From Paratractidigestivibacter sp963611755 (GTDB taxonomy: Bacteria; Actinomycetota; Coriobacteriia; Coriobacteriales; Atopobiaceae): DNA of 6,015 nt. The notes beneath the pieces were generated by a model that saw nothing but the letters and a program-made list of their open reading frames with translations, was not told the DNA's origin and ran no database searches. How positions within the stretch are numbered: the stretch's first letter is position 1; every line of letters starts with the position of its first letter. Location of the stretch: assembly GCA_963611755.1 (NCBI GenBank), contig CAVDTK010000137.1, positions 1 to 6,015 on the forward strand. The letters run 5' to 3'. Positions 1-5,659 of the stretch are shown one piece after another. Position numbers and translations under genes: made by a program.

Positions 1-443
1 GAGTACCAGCCGCGGACGTGGGTTCTCAGCAGCTGGGGCTGGGCCTCGACCAGGCGGGCGGGCAGCGTACTTGCCGCCTGGACCACCAGGCCGCTCACGT
101 AGTCGGCGTAGCCCGGCGTCTCCTTCTTGATAAGGCTGCCGTCGCGCAGGCCGTTGGGGCACGAGTGCGAGTGGACCGTCGAAATAACGAGCAGCTCATC
201 GGGTATGTCGAGAAGATCGCAGAGCTGGCGGCGCATCCCACGGGTGCGAGAAAGGCTCAGCAAGCACACGTCGACGCCCACGAAAAGCGCCCGGGCGCCG
301 GCTGCGTCCTCAACAAGCAAAAGCACGGCCAGCGGATCATCGTGCACGCCCTCTCCGGGCCGCTGACGGGCGTCGTTAAGGTATCCGTCCAGGTAGAACG
401 CACCCTTGGGCGTGATCTTCACTGATGTGGTTGAAACCTTCAT
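1..443 (-). CDS. Neutral/alkaline ceramidase-like hydrolase, N-terminal part (cut by window start)
   Basis: The N-terminal 147 residues of a gene that runs off the low-coordinate edge without a stop. The start ATG (441-443) follows a GAAGGGA Shine-Dalgarno-like stretch at 448-454. The order of motifs matches the N-terminal domain of neutral/alkaline non-lysosomal ceramidases: VKITPKG (8-14, compare the usual DITPP), a GY pair (20-21), DPLAVLLLVED (36-46), a hydrophobic strand ending in D (FVGVD, 54-58), STVHSHSCPNG (88-98, compare ATHTHSGP) and a Y..YV helix followed by LPARLVEA (127-134). In characterised ceramidases a histidine of the HxH motif is a zinc ligand; here it is H91/H93. No signal peptide is visible, so the enzyme appears cytoplasmic, unlike secreted ceramidases. 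It follows EIID by 68 bp on the same strand and is probably co-expressed with the PTS. The substrate is unknown; hydrolysis of an amide-linked derivative of the imported compound is only a guess. Confidence 0.72.
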   Translation of the reverse strand, partial: MKVSTTSVKITPKGAFYLDGYLNDARQRPGEGVHDDPLAVLLLVEDAAGARALFVGVDVCLLSLSRTRGMRRQLCDLLDIPDELLVISTVHSHSCPNGLRDGSLIKKETPGYADYVSGLVVQAASTLPARLVEAQPQLLRTHVRGWY

Positions 444-464
444 GGCTTCCCTTCATGGCGAGAA

Positions 465-503
465 GGCCCGCGCGCCAGGCTAGGCGCCAGCGGCGCGCAG
501 GCC
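465..503 (-). other. Strong intergenic stem-loop between EIID and the ceramidase-like gene
   Basis: The arms 492-503 and 465-476 pair over 12 positions (GGCCTGCGCGCC with GGCGCGCGGGCC, one G-U wobble in the RNA). The 15-nt loop contains a further 3-bp helix (489-491 with 479-481). The stem begins 8 nt after the EIID stop codon. The RNA that follows is TTCTCGCC, with no U-tract, so this does not look like a full intrinsic terminator. A processing site, a 3' stabiliser of the PTS mRNA or a partial attenuator that lowers expression of the next gene would all fit. Confidence 0.55.
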
Positions 504-511
504 GGCCTACC

Positions 512-1336
512 CTATCCCAGGATGCCGAAGGCGGCGCAGACCCAGGAAACGACGATGATGCCGATGATCAAGACGTTGGTCGAGACCTTCTTCTTCATGA
601 GGTTGTAGACCAGCACGGTGGCCACAATGGGGAGAAAACCGGTCAGGATCTTGTCGAACAGCTGCTCCTGCAGGCTAAAGCTCGCATCGCCGACCACGAT
701 GGAAAGCGGCGTCGAGACCTTGATGACCGAGGGGATAAGGGCGCCCACGACGGCCAGGCCCAGGACGCTCATGGCCTCAGAGAGAGCCGCGACCTTATCG
801 GCAAGGGTCGTGATGATGGCCGAGCCAAACTTGTAGCCCCAGCTCCAGCTCTTGATCTTGACGCCCAGGCTCACCACCAGCATGACCAGGCCAAAGATGA
901 TGGCGCCCAGCGGGTTGCCCTCCTGGGCCATGTAGGCCGCCATGGAGCCGAAGATGGTGGGCATCATGACCCACATCAGGGCGTCGCCGATGCCCGAGAT
1001 CGAGCCCATGAGGCCGACCTTCAAGTCCTGGACGGCGTCGAGGGCCGCAGTCTTGCCCTCCTCCTCGATGGCCAGGCCTGCGCCCAGCAAGAAGCCGGAG
1101 ACGGGCGGCGTGGCGTTGAAGTACTTGCCGGCGTTGGCCAGCGACTTGCGGTAGGCCTCGTCGTCATCGCCGTAGATCTTCTTCAAGGCGTCTGCCTCGG
1201 CAAACACGACGGACGGGGCGAGCTGGGTCTCGTAGTTGAAGCCGTTGACGGACATGCACCAGCGGCGACCGCACTTGTCGAGGTCCTTCTCGGTCAAAAC
1301 CTTGCCCTCGGCGGGCTTGACGGCGTCGTTACTCAT
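512..1336 (-). CDS. PTS mannose/fructose/sorbose-family EIID component
   Basis: An integral membrane subunit (274 aa, usual family length) that forms the sugar channel with EIIC. It has the EIID landmarks in order: a hydrophilic N-terminus with NGFNYETQ (31-38, compare the family's WNYERMQ), ALKKIYGDDDEAYRKSL (50-66), KYFNATPPVSGFLLGAGLAIEEE (71-93), the highly conserved KVGLMGSISGIGDALMW (106-122), a GN.LG turn (140-144), GYKFG (167-171) and AMSVLGLAVVGALI (188-201). Hydrophobic segments lie near 142-160, 190-205, 232-246 and a C-terminal one at 254-273, which is typical. The start ATG overlaps the EIIC stop by 8 bp (ATGAGTAA), indicating translational coupling. The stop is TAG. The substrate cannot be read from the sequence; the sorbose/N-acetylgalactosamine/mannose branches share these motifs. 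Confidence 0.95.
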   Translation of the reverse strand: MSNDAVKPAEGKVLTEKDLDKCGRRWCMSVNGFNYETQLAPSVVFAEADALKKIYGDDDEAYRKSLANAGKYFNATPPVSGFLLGAGLAIEEEGKTAALDAVQDLKVGLMGSISGIGDALMWVMMPTIFGSMAAYMAQEGNPLGAIIFGLVMLVVSLGVKIKSWSWGYKFGSAIITTLADKVAALSEAMSVLGLAVVGALIPSVIKVSTPLSIVVGDASFSLQEQLFDKILTGFLPIVATVLVYNLMKKKVSTNVLIIGIIVVSWVCAAFGILG

Positions 1337-2108
1337 CTTCCAGGACCCCCTCGGTGGTTGCGGCTCCAGCGACAGGAGCGCTGGTCAGCTTCTTATAGAC
1401 CTCGTACGCGGCAGCGGCGCCGAGAATGGCGATGGGCAGCACGGCCAGGCCAAGGTAGGCGGACAGCACGAAGCCCACGGCGAGGTAGCTGAAGTACTGC
1501 TTGACGGGCATGTAGGAGAGAAGCGCGGCCATGCCGATGACGGGCAGCATGCCGCCGGCGATGGACAGGCCCGAGGTAAACCAGGCGGGCATCGCCGAGA
1601 TGATACCGTTGACCACGGTCTCGCCAAAGATCAGAACCACGAACATGGGCAGTGCGTCCGTGAGGCCAAAGAGGATCGGCCCCAGGAAGGTGACGCGCTT
1701 CATCTTGGCGTACTCGCCCGCCTGGGCATAGGCGGCCTGCTTGCGGGCGGTGAAGCCGTTCAACACCTTGGCGATGACGTCGAGCTGGACGCCCAGCGTG
1801 CCCACCGCGATGCCGGCGGCAAGGCCGATGCCCATATCCTGGCCGGTCGTGACGGTGATGACCGTGCCCACCATAGCACCCAAGGGCCAGTCGGGCACCG
1901 AAGAGCCCGCGATGGCCGCGACGCCCAGGCTCATGAGCTGGACGGACGCGCCGATGGTCAGGCCGGTGAAGCCGTCGCCCAGGATAAGGCCGACGATCCA
2001 GCTCCAGATGACCACGTTATAGCTAAGAACCTGCGTGCTGTAGCGCTCGACGCGGTAGAGGAACGCCACCACGGTGATGACGGCGATCTGCCAAACTGCG
2101 ATCTGCAT
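1329..2108 (-). CDS. PTS mannose/fructose/sorbose-family EIIC component
   Basis: The membrane permease subunit that, with EIID, binds and translocates the sugar (259 aa, within the normal range). The diagnostic N-terminal half is clear: NVVIWSWIVGLILGD (31-45), then TGLTIGASVQLMSLGV (48-63) and VPDWPLGAMVGT (71-82), equivalent to the family signature GLxLGDxxTGLxIGAxxQLMxxG. Hydrophobic segments lie roughly at 3-17, 31-45, 49-68, 76-105, 141-162, 180-199, 205-221 and 222-236, with a cytoplasmic basic loop at 119-139 (FTARKQAAYAQAGEYAKMKR). The C-terminus is a short acidic tail. The start ATG lies 15 bp after the EIIB stop, with GAGGAG at 2118-2123 as ribosome binding site. Its end overlaps the EIID start by 8 bp. 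EIIB, EIIC and EIID are clearly one operon. Confidence 0.95.
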   Translation of the reverse strand: MQIAVWQIAVITVVAFLYRVERYSTQVLSYNVVIWSWIVGLILGDGFTGLTIGASVQLMSLGVAAIAGSSVPDWPLGAMVGTVITVTTGQDMGIGLAAGIAVGTLGVQLDVIAKVLNGFTARKQAAYAQAGEYAKMKRVTFLGPILFGLTDALPMFVVLIFGETVVNGIISAMPAWFTSGLSIAGGMLPVIGMAALLSYMPVKQYFSYLAVGFVLSAYLGLAVLPIAILGAAAAYEVYKKLTSAPVAGAATTEGVLEDE

Positions 2109-2123
2109 ACAGACTCACTCCTC

Positions 2124-2612
2124 TCAGAGGGACACGTATTTGGACAGGGGCTCGCACTTGTCGGCGCAGACGTACTGGACGGTGATGTCGCAGCCGCCGT
2201 GAGCGAGCTCAGAGTAGGTGGGGACCTGGGAATCCAGGACGTAGGCGCGGCGGCTCACCTGCGTGGCGCCCACGCCCGGCTCGGGGTCGATGGTGCCGCC
2301 CACGGTGAGGCGCGGGATCTCCTGCCCGGCTTTCTGCAGGTCAAGCGCGATCTTGGGGTCGCGCACCACCACAAAGACGCTGTGGTCGTCGTACTTGCCG
2401 GCGGCAAAGTTTGCGTAGGCCTTCTCGCGGTTGATGATGGACAGGGCAACGCCCGCGGGCTTTGCCATGCGCATGCCGGCCTTCTTGGTGGGGTCGTCCG
2501 CGTACTCGTCGTCGATGATCATAAGGCGCTGGGGCTTGAACTCGGGGACCCACTGGGTCGCCACGATGCCGTGGAGCAGGCGATTGTCGACCCTGACTGC
2601 GATGATGCTCAT
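2124..2612 (-). CDS. PTS mannose/fructose/sorbose-family EIIB component
   Basis: A soluble 162-residue phosphocarrier that takes a phosphoryl group from EIIA-Man and passes it to sugar entering through EIIC/EIID. The N-terminal active-site block AVRVDNRLLHGIVATQW (5-21) is the family signature (RVDxRLxHGQV). H14 is the predicted phosphorylated histidine. MIIDDEYADDPTKKAGMRMA (31-50) and LTVGGTI (102-108) are also typical. Two family-typical positions differ: N10 in place of the common Asp, and I16 in place of Gln in the HGQV motif. The protein is a stand-alone EIIB rather than an EIIAB fusion as in E. coli ManX, so a separate EIIA is needed, and none is encoded in this window. The ATG is preceded by AGGAGG with 7-nt spacing. 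In LevR-type systems EIIB also phosphorylates PRD2 of the regulator, so this protein is the likely negative input to the upstream gene. Confidence 0.95.
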   Translation of the reverse strand: MSIIAVRVDNRLLHGIVATQWVPEFKPQRLMIIDDEYADDPTKKAGMRMAKPAGVALSIINREKAYANFAAGKYDDHSVFVVVRDPKIALDLQKAGQEIPRLTVGGTIDPEPGVGATQVSRRAYVLDSQVPTYSELAHGGCDITVQYVCADKCEPLSKYVSL

Positions 2613-2619
2613 GCAAGAG

Positions 2620-2625
2620 CCTCCT
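2620..2625 (-). promoter_or_regulatory. Shine-Dalgarno of the EIIB gene
   Basis: AGGAGG within GGAAAGGAGG, 7 nt before the ATG at 2610-2612. It is a near-consensus site and fixes the EIIB start. It is the strongest SD in the PTS operon, as expected for the first gene of the structural group. Confidence 0.8.
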
Positions 2626-2693
2626 TTCCGTTTGGTTTTTCGGGAATCCCCGGCGGGCCGTTGGATCTGCTCGCCAAGGGACGCTTGTCGTGC

Positions 2694-2711
2694 CTCCGGC
2701 CGTCGCCGGAG
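2694..2711 (-). other. Stem-loop just after the regulator stop codon
   Basis: A perfect 7-bp stem (CTCCGGC/GCCGGAG) closes a 4-nt GACG loop, starting 5 nt after the regulator TAG (2717-2719). The next bases in the transcript are GCACGACAAG, so there is no U-tract and it is not a convincing intrinsic terminator. It lies in the 104-bp gap between regulator and EIIB. It could separate regulator and PTS expression levels or protect an mRNA end. No convincing sigma-70 promoter and no correctly spaced -24/-12 (GG-N10-GC) element is apparent in the rest of this gap. Confidence 0.45.
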
Positions 2712-2716
2712 CCCTG

Positions 2717-5476
2717 CTATTCGTCCTTGATGGACACATCAGCCTGGTTCTGCGAAGAGCACTCGCGCGCAGCGCTCTTAGAGCTGATGTAGTCGAAGAC
2801 GTACGCGATCTCGGCCACGGGGACCTCGACGCGATAGTGGGCGGCGATATTCGCGAAGCTTGCTCGGAATGCCTTGATAAAATCCTCGTGCGCCTCAATA
2901 AAGCCCTGCTCATCGGCGTGGACGGACAGCGGGGTCTTGGTGACCAGGCGCTCGACCAAGCAGCACAGGTGCACGTAGAGGCCAATGGTCGCGGCGGGCG
3001 AGATCTCCTCGCTCATAAGCTCGGCAAGCGAGAGCACGGCCAGGACGACCTCGTTGTAGAGCCGCTCGGGGTTGAGGATGGTAATGGACTCGATCACGTT
3101 CTGGAGCGTGAGGTGCTTGATGAGGTTGGCATGAAACGCGGCCACGCCCTCGGCGTCCAGGGTGCGCGAGAAGACCTTGTCGAGAAGGGCGCTGGGGCCC
3201 TCGTAGAGGATGTTCTCCAGCGCGAGGAACGCCACGCCCTCGATGCCGGGGTCCATGGTGCCCACGATGGCGCGCACCGCGTAGCGGTTGAGCACCGGCG
3301 AGGCCAGGCCGTTGGTCACGAGCTCGTGGTAGTCGGCCACCACCAGCTCGGGCGAGGCGCCCACGGGCAGGCTCTGGGCAAAGAGCCGACGGATCTTGTC
3401 GGCGGCGTCCACGCCCGACTCCGAGCAGAAGACCACCGCGTCGGCCATGCGCTCGCACCGAGAAACGCTGTAGGTCGGGGCGCAGAGCCGGGCGATCTCA
3501 TCCAGGCGGCCCTCGATGTCCTCGTTGGCCTTGAGGGCCGAGCCCACCTCGAGCGCGAGGCCCGTTGAGACGTTGCCGATGGTGACGATGTCCATGTCGG
3601 TCTTCTGGCGCAGGGCGCTCACCAGGTCGGCGAGCGAGCCCATGTCGATGAGAAGGACGACGGACTTGCAGTAGGGATAGCGCTCGATGTAGCGCGTGAT
3701 GGGCCGCACGATGTCGGTGACCTGCTGGTCATAGGGCATGTCGACCGCGTCGAACACGTGGGAGCGCAGGATGCGGTTGGCGGCGTCGGCGATGCTCGTG
3801 GCCGTGGAGTAACCGTGGCAGCACACGATGCCCATGCACTCGCGGGTGCGCTTGTCGGCCACGCTGGAGTTGACGTCCAGGGTAAGGACCAGGCGGGTCA
3901 GGGGGTCGGGCTCGAGGCCCAAGGCCAGCTGGGTCGCCGCAACCACCTGGTCCGCCACCGCGGCGGTCGCCGGAAGGTGGCGGGCGATAAGGGCCAGGAT
4001 GTTGGCCACCTCGTCGGACTTCTCGCGGCGCCACGCGGCGTAGGAGTCGCCGCCCCACAGCTGGCTCGCCAGGCACTGGGCCAGAAGGCGCGAGCTCTTG
4101 CGCGAGAGGTCGACGTCGTGCGCGCTGCCCACCGTCTCGAAGACCGAGTTGAGCACGCGCTCGTAGGACTGCGCGTGGGGGCTGGCGAGAAACCCCCCGA
4201 AATCGAGCTGATCTTGGTACTCGCGCACCGCGGAGGTGGCGATGGCCAGAAACTCGCCGAAGGAGCAGTCGCCTGCGGAGAAGGTCTGGTAGGTCTCGAC
4301 GATGCGCTCGAGGTGGCGCTTGCGACCCGCCACCGAGGACTCGGGCTCGGCGGACTTGTTGCAGCTCACGAGCCTGTCGTCGTCCTCGCGGGCGATGCTT
4401 GCGCCCAGGATGTCGGCCGGCAGGTTGTAGGAGCGAACGACCAGCTCGTCCTTCTCGCCGGCCACATAGGCGCCCGAGCAGCAGCTCACGATGCTGGCGC
4501 GCAGGCCGTCGATGTTGTCCTCGAAGCTGGCCTCGACGAGTGCTCGCAGGGCGCCGCGGCTGATGAAGACGTCAGCGGCCACGCGTCGGCCCTCGCCGCG
4601 CAGCAGGTGCTTGATGAGGGCGGTGCGCTCCTCCACGGTGCGCTCGCGCAGAAGCGGCAGGGCCACCGTGATGGGGACCAGGCGCTCGAGGGCCACCGTC
4701 AGGGGGTCGTTCGCGGGGCGGCACACGGTGAAGACCACGCGGACGGCCGCGTCGTCGTCGGACTGGTGCTCAGCCAGGGCCAGCACGGCGTTGCGGCGCG
4801 GGGCCGAGAGCTTCTCGAGGTTCTCAAAGCAGACGACGCCGCCGTTAAGGCCGGCGAGCAGACCGGGCTTCTCGCTGTTTCCAAAGACGTCCTGGTCAAA
4901 GGTGTTGTCGGCGCTGGCGCTGGCATCGGCGCTTGCGCCCGCGGCGGCGTAGTGCGCGCAGTTGACGCGGGCGAACTTGGCATCGGGCGCCAGCACGCCG
5001 ATCTTCTTGCCGTACTCGAACATGAGCTTGGAGAGAAACGCCTTGCCCGTGCCCTCCTCGCCAACGATAAGGACCGGCAGGCCGTGCGGCGGGTACGAGA
5101 CGGCGGCCTTGAGCTGCTCGATATAAGGAGAAAGGCTCAGCTCGTGGCCCACGGCGCGGGAGAAGTCGCGGTTCTCGGCCACGCCCGCGTCCTTGAGAAG
5201 CGCGGCCATCGAGGCGTACTCGCAGGAGGAAAGCGATGCCTGGAGATAGCGCTCGAAGGCGGCTTTATGCAGGTAGATGACGGGGCGCGAGTTCACCTTG
5301 ACCACAAGGCCCTCGCGCACGAGCTCGTTGACGTACTGGCTCGCCAGGGTGCGCGAGACGTTGATATCGGCGGCGATTCTCGTCGTCGTGAAAGACTCGA
5401 CGGAGGCGAGCTTGGCCTCACGCGTGATCTTGTCGAGATGGCAAAGCAACTCGTGTTTGGTATCTAATGCGGACAT
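2717..5476 (-). CDS. LevR-family PTS-regulated transcriptional regulator (HTH/AAA+/PRD/EIIA-Man/EIIB-like/PRD), AAA+ domain degenerate
   Basis: A 919-residue cytoplasmic regulator, close in length to B. subtilis LevR. Domains in order: N-terminal winged helix (about 5-75; recognition-helix region TTTRIAADINVSRTLASQYV, 30-49); AAA+ domain (about 112-340) with Walker A GEEGTGK (139-145), LPLLRERTVEER (273-284) and a sensor-II-like FEDNIDGLRASI (318-329); a weak PRD1 (about 425-535); an EIIA-Man-like domain (about 546-665) with CCHGYSTATSIADAANRIL and putative phospho-H554; an EIIB-like stretch with VVFCSESG and C684; and PRD2 (about 800-897) with GLYVHLCCLVERL and putative phospho-H836. By analogy with LevR, HPr-dependent phosphorylation at the EIIA site activates and EIIB-dependent phosphorylation of PRD2 inhibits. 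Oddities: GAFTGA is missing, Walker B reads VVCFEN (214-219) in place of a D-E form, and PRD1 has C468/Q467 where His is expected. It lies directly upstream of EIIB on the same strand and almost certainly controls that operon. The start at 5476 was chosen for its SD; an upstream GTG at 5503 has none. Confidence 0.9.
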   Translation of the reverse strand: MSALDTKHELLCHLDKITREAKLASVESFTTTRIAADINVSRTLASQYVNELVREGLVVKVNSRPVIYLHKAAFERYLQASLSSCEYASMAALLKDAGVAENRDFSRAVGHELSLSPYIEQLKAAVSYPPHGLPVLIVGEEGTGKAFLSKLMFEYGKKIGVLAPDAKFARVNCAHYAAAGASADASASADNTFDQDVFGNSEKPGLLAGLNGGVVCFENLEKLSAPRRNAVLALAEHQSDDDAAVRVVFTVCRPANDPLTVALERLVPITVALPLLRERTVEERTALIKHLLRGEGRRVAADVFISRGALRALVEASFEDNIDGLRASIVSCCSGAYVAGEKDELVVRSYNLPADILGASIAREDDDRLVSCNKSAEPESSVAGRKRHLERIVETYQTFSAGDCSFGEFLAIATSAVREYQDQLDFGGFLASPHAQSYERVLNSVFETVGSAHDVDLSRKSSRLLAQCLASQLWGGDSYAAWRREKSDEVANILALIARHLPATAAVADQVVAATQLALGLEPDPLTRLVLTLDVNSSVADKRTRECMGIVCCHGYSTATSIADAANRILRSHVFDAVDMPYDQQVTDIVRPITRYIERYPYCKSVVLLIDMGSLADLVSALRQKTDMDIVTIGNVSTGLALEVGSALKANEDIEGRLDEIARLCAPTYSVSRCERMADAVVFCSESGVDAADKIRRLFAQSLPVGASPELVVADYHELVTNGLASPVLNRYAVRAIVGTMDPGIEGVAFLALENILYEGPSALLDKVFSRTLDAEGVAAFHANLIKHLTLQNVIESITILNPERLYNEVVLAVLSLAELMSEEISPAATIGLYVHLCCLVERLVTKTPLSVHADEQGFIEAHEDFIKAFRASFANIAAHYRVEVPVAEIAYVFDYISSKSAARECSSQNQADVSIKDE

Positions 5477-5483
5477 CGGTGGA

Positions 5484-5489
5484 CCTCCT
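5484..5489 (-). promoter_or_regulatory. Shine-Dalgarno that fixes the regulator start
   Basis: AGGAGG (within GGGAGGAGG) lies 7 nt before the ATG at 5474-5476. It decides for the start MSALDTK over the in-frame GTG nine codons upstream at 5501-5503, whose extension would be encoded by the SD region itself. Confidence 0.8.
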
Positions 5490-5515
5490 CCCTTTGTTGT
5501 CACCTAGGTTATTGG

Positions 5516-5521
5516 ATTATC
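5516..5521 (-). promoter_or_regulatory. Possible -10 element of the regulator promoter
   Basis: GATAAT on the minus strand matches TATAAT at 5 of 6 positions. It sits in a short AT-rich patch of an otherwise very GC-rich intergenic region and would give a 5' leader of roughly 30 nt ahead of the regulator. At 17-bp spacing the -35 position reads CCAAGG, a poor match to TTGACA, consistent with an activator-dependent or weak promoter. The call rests only on the -10 and on position. Confidence 0.35.
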
Positions 5522-5523
5522 GG

Positions 5524-5540
5524 GGCGGCGTGGGGCCGCC
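5524..5540. other. GC-rich hairpin upstream of the regulator
   Basis: GGCGGC (5524-5529) and GCCGCC (5535-5540) form a 6-bp all-GC stem with a 5-nt loop. On the minus strand it is followed by CCGATAAT, so it lacks a U-tract but could still help end malic enzyme transcription. It overlaps the spacer of the possible regulator promoter, so it could instead be an operator-like dyad. Confidence 0.35.
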
Positions 5541-5596
5541 TTGGCGTTTTGGACGGCGAGCAGCGCTTTCGACACTGCGGGCGCGAAGCGTCGACC

Positions 5597-5621
5597 CTGG
5601 GGTAAACGGCGCCGACCCCAG
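5597..5621. other. Hairpin downstream of the malic enzyme
   Basis: CTGGGG (5597-5602) pairs with CCCCAG (5616-5621) around a 13-nt loop that contains one copy of the AACGGCGCC repeat. It lies 28 nt after the malic enzyme stop on the minus strand. It has no following T-run, so a terminator role is possible but not shown. Confidence 0.35.
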
Positions 5622-5659
5622 CGGCTAACGGCGCCAGGGCTCCGGCGGCTAACGGCGCG
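5605..5659. repeat. Short direct repeats across the malic enzyme stop codon
   Basis: The word AACGGCGC occurs three times, at 5605-5612, 5627-5634 and 5651-5658, with spacings of 22 and 24 bp. The latter two copies share the longer 14-mer GCGGCTAACGGCGC (5621-5634 and 5645-5658). The malic enzyme stop codon (5649-5651) lies inside the last copy. The array looks like a small local duplication of the gene's 3' end, or a cluster of protein-binding sites. Confidence 0.55.

Noticed and set aside
2680..2700. Sigma-54 promoter-like GGCACG after the regulator
   Set aside because: The GG to GC spacing is 8 rather than 10 bp, and the GGCAC overlaps the foot of a hairpin; the match is by chance.
2694..2711. 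Rho-independent terminator between regulator and EIIB
   Set aside because: The stem is only 7 bp and the bases after it on the minus strand are GCACGACAAG, with no U-tract; recorded as a plain stem-loop.
1236..2792. Plus-strand open frame opposite EIIC and EIIB
   Set aside because: It crosses three real minus-strand genes and two intergenic gaps, is low in hydrophobic residues and shows no known motif; it is a GC-rich shadow.
2690..3568. Plus-strand open frame over the regulator C-terminal half
   Set aside because: Antisense to the PRD2 and EIIB-like domains, with shadow-type composition and no ribosome binding site that would support it.
3758..5467. Long plus-strand open frame opposite the regulator
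   Set aside because: It lies antisense to a gene with clear domain motifs, its translation is rich in G, A, H, D and R with no recognisable motifs, and open antisense frames are expected in GC-rich codon-biased genes.
5477..5503. GTG start extending the regulator by nine residues
   Set aside because: The extension MTTKGGGPP is encoded by the SD region itself, and the ATG at 5474-5476 has an AGGAGG at ideal spacing.
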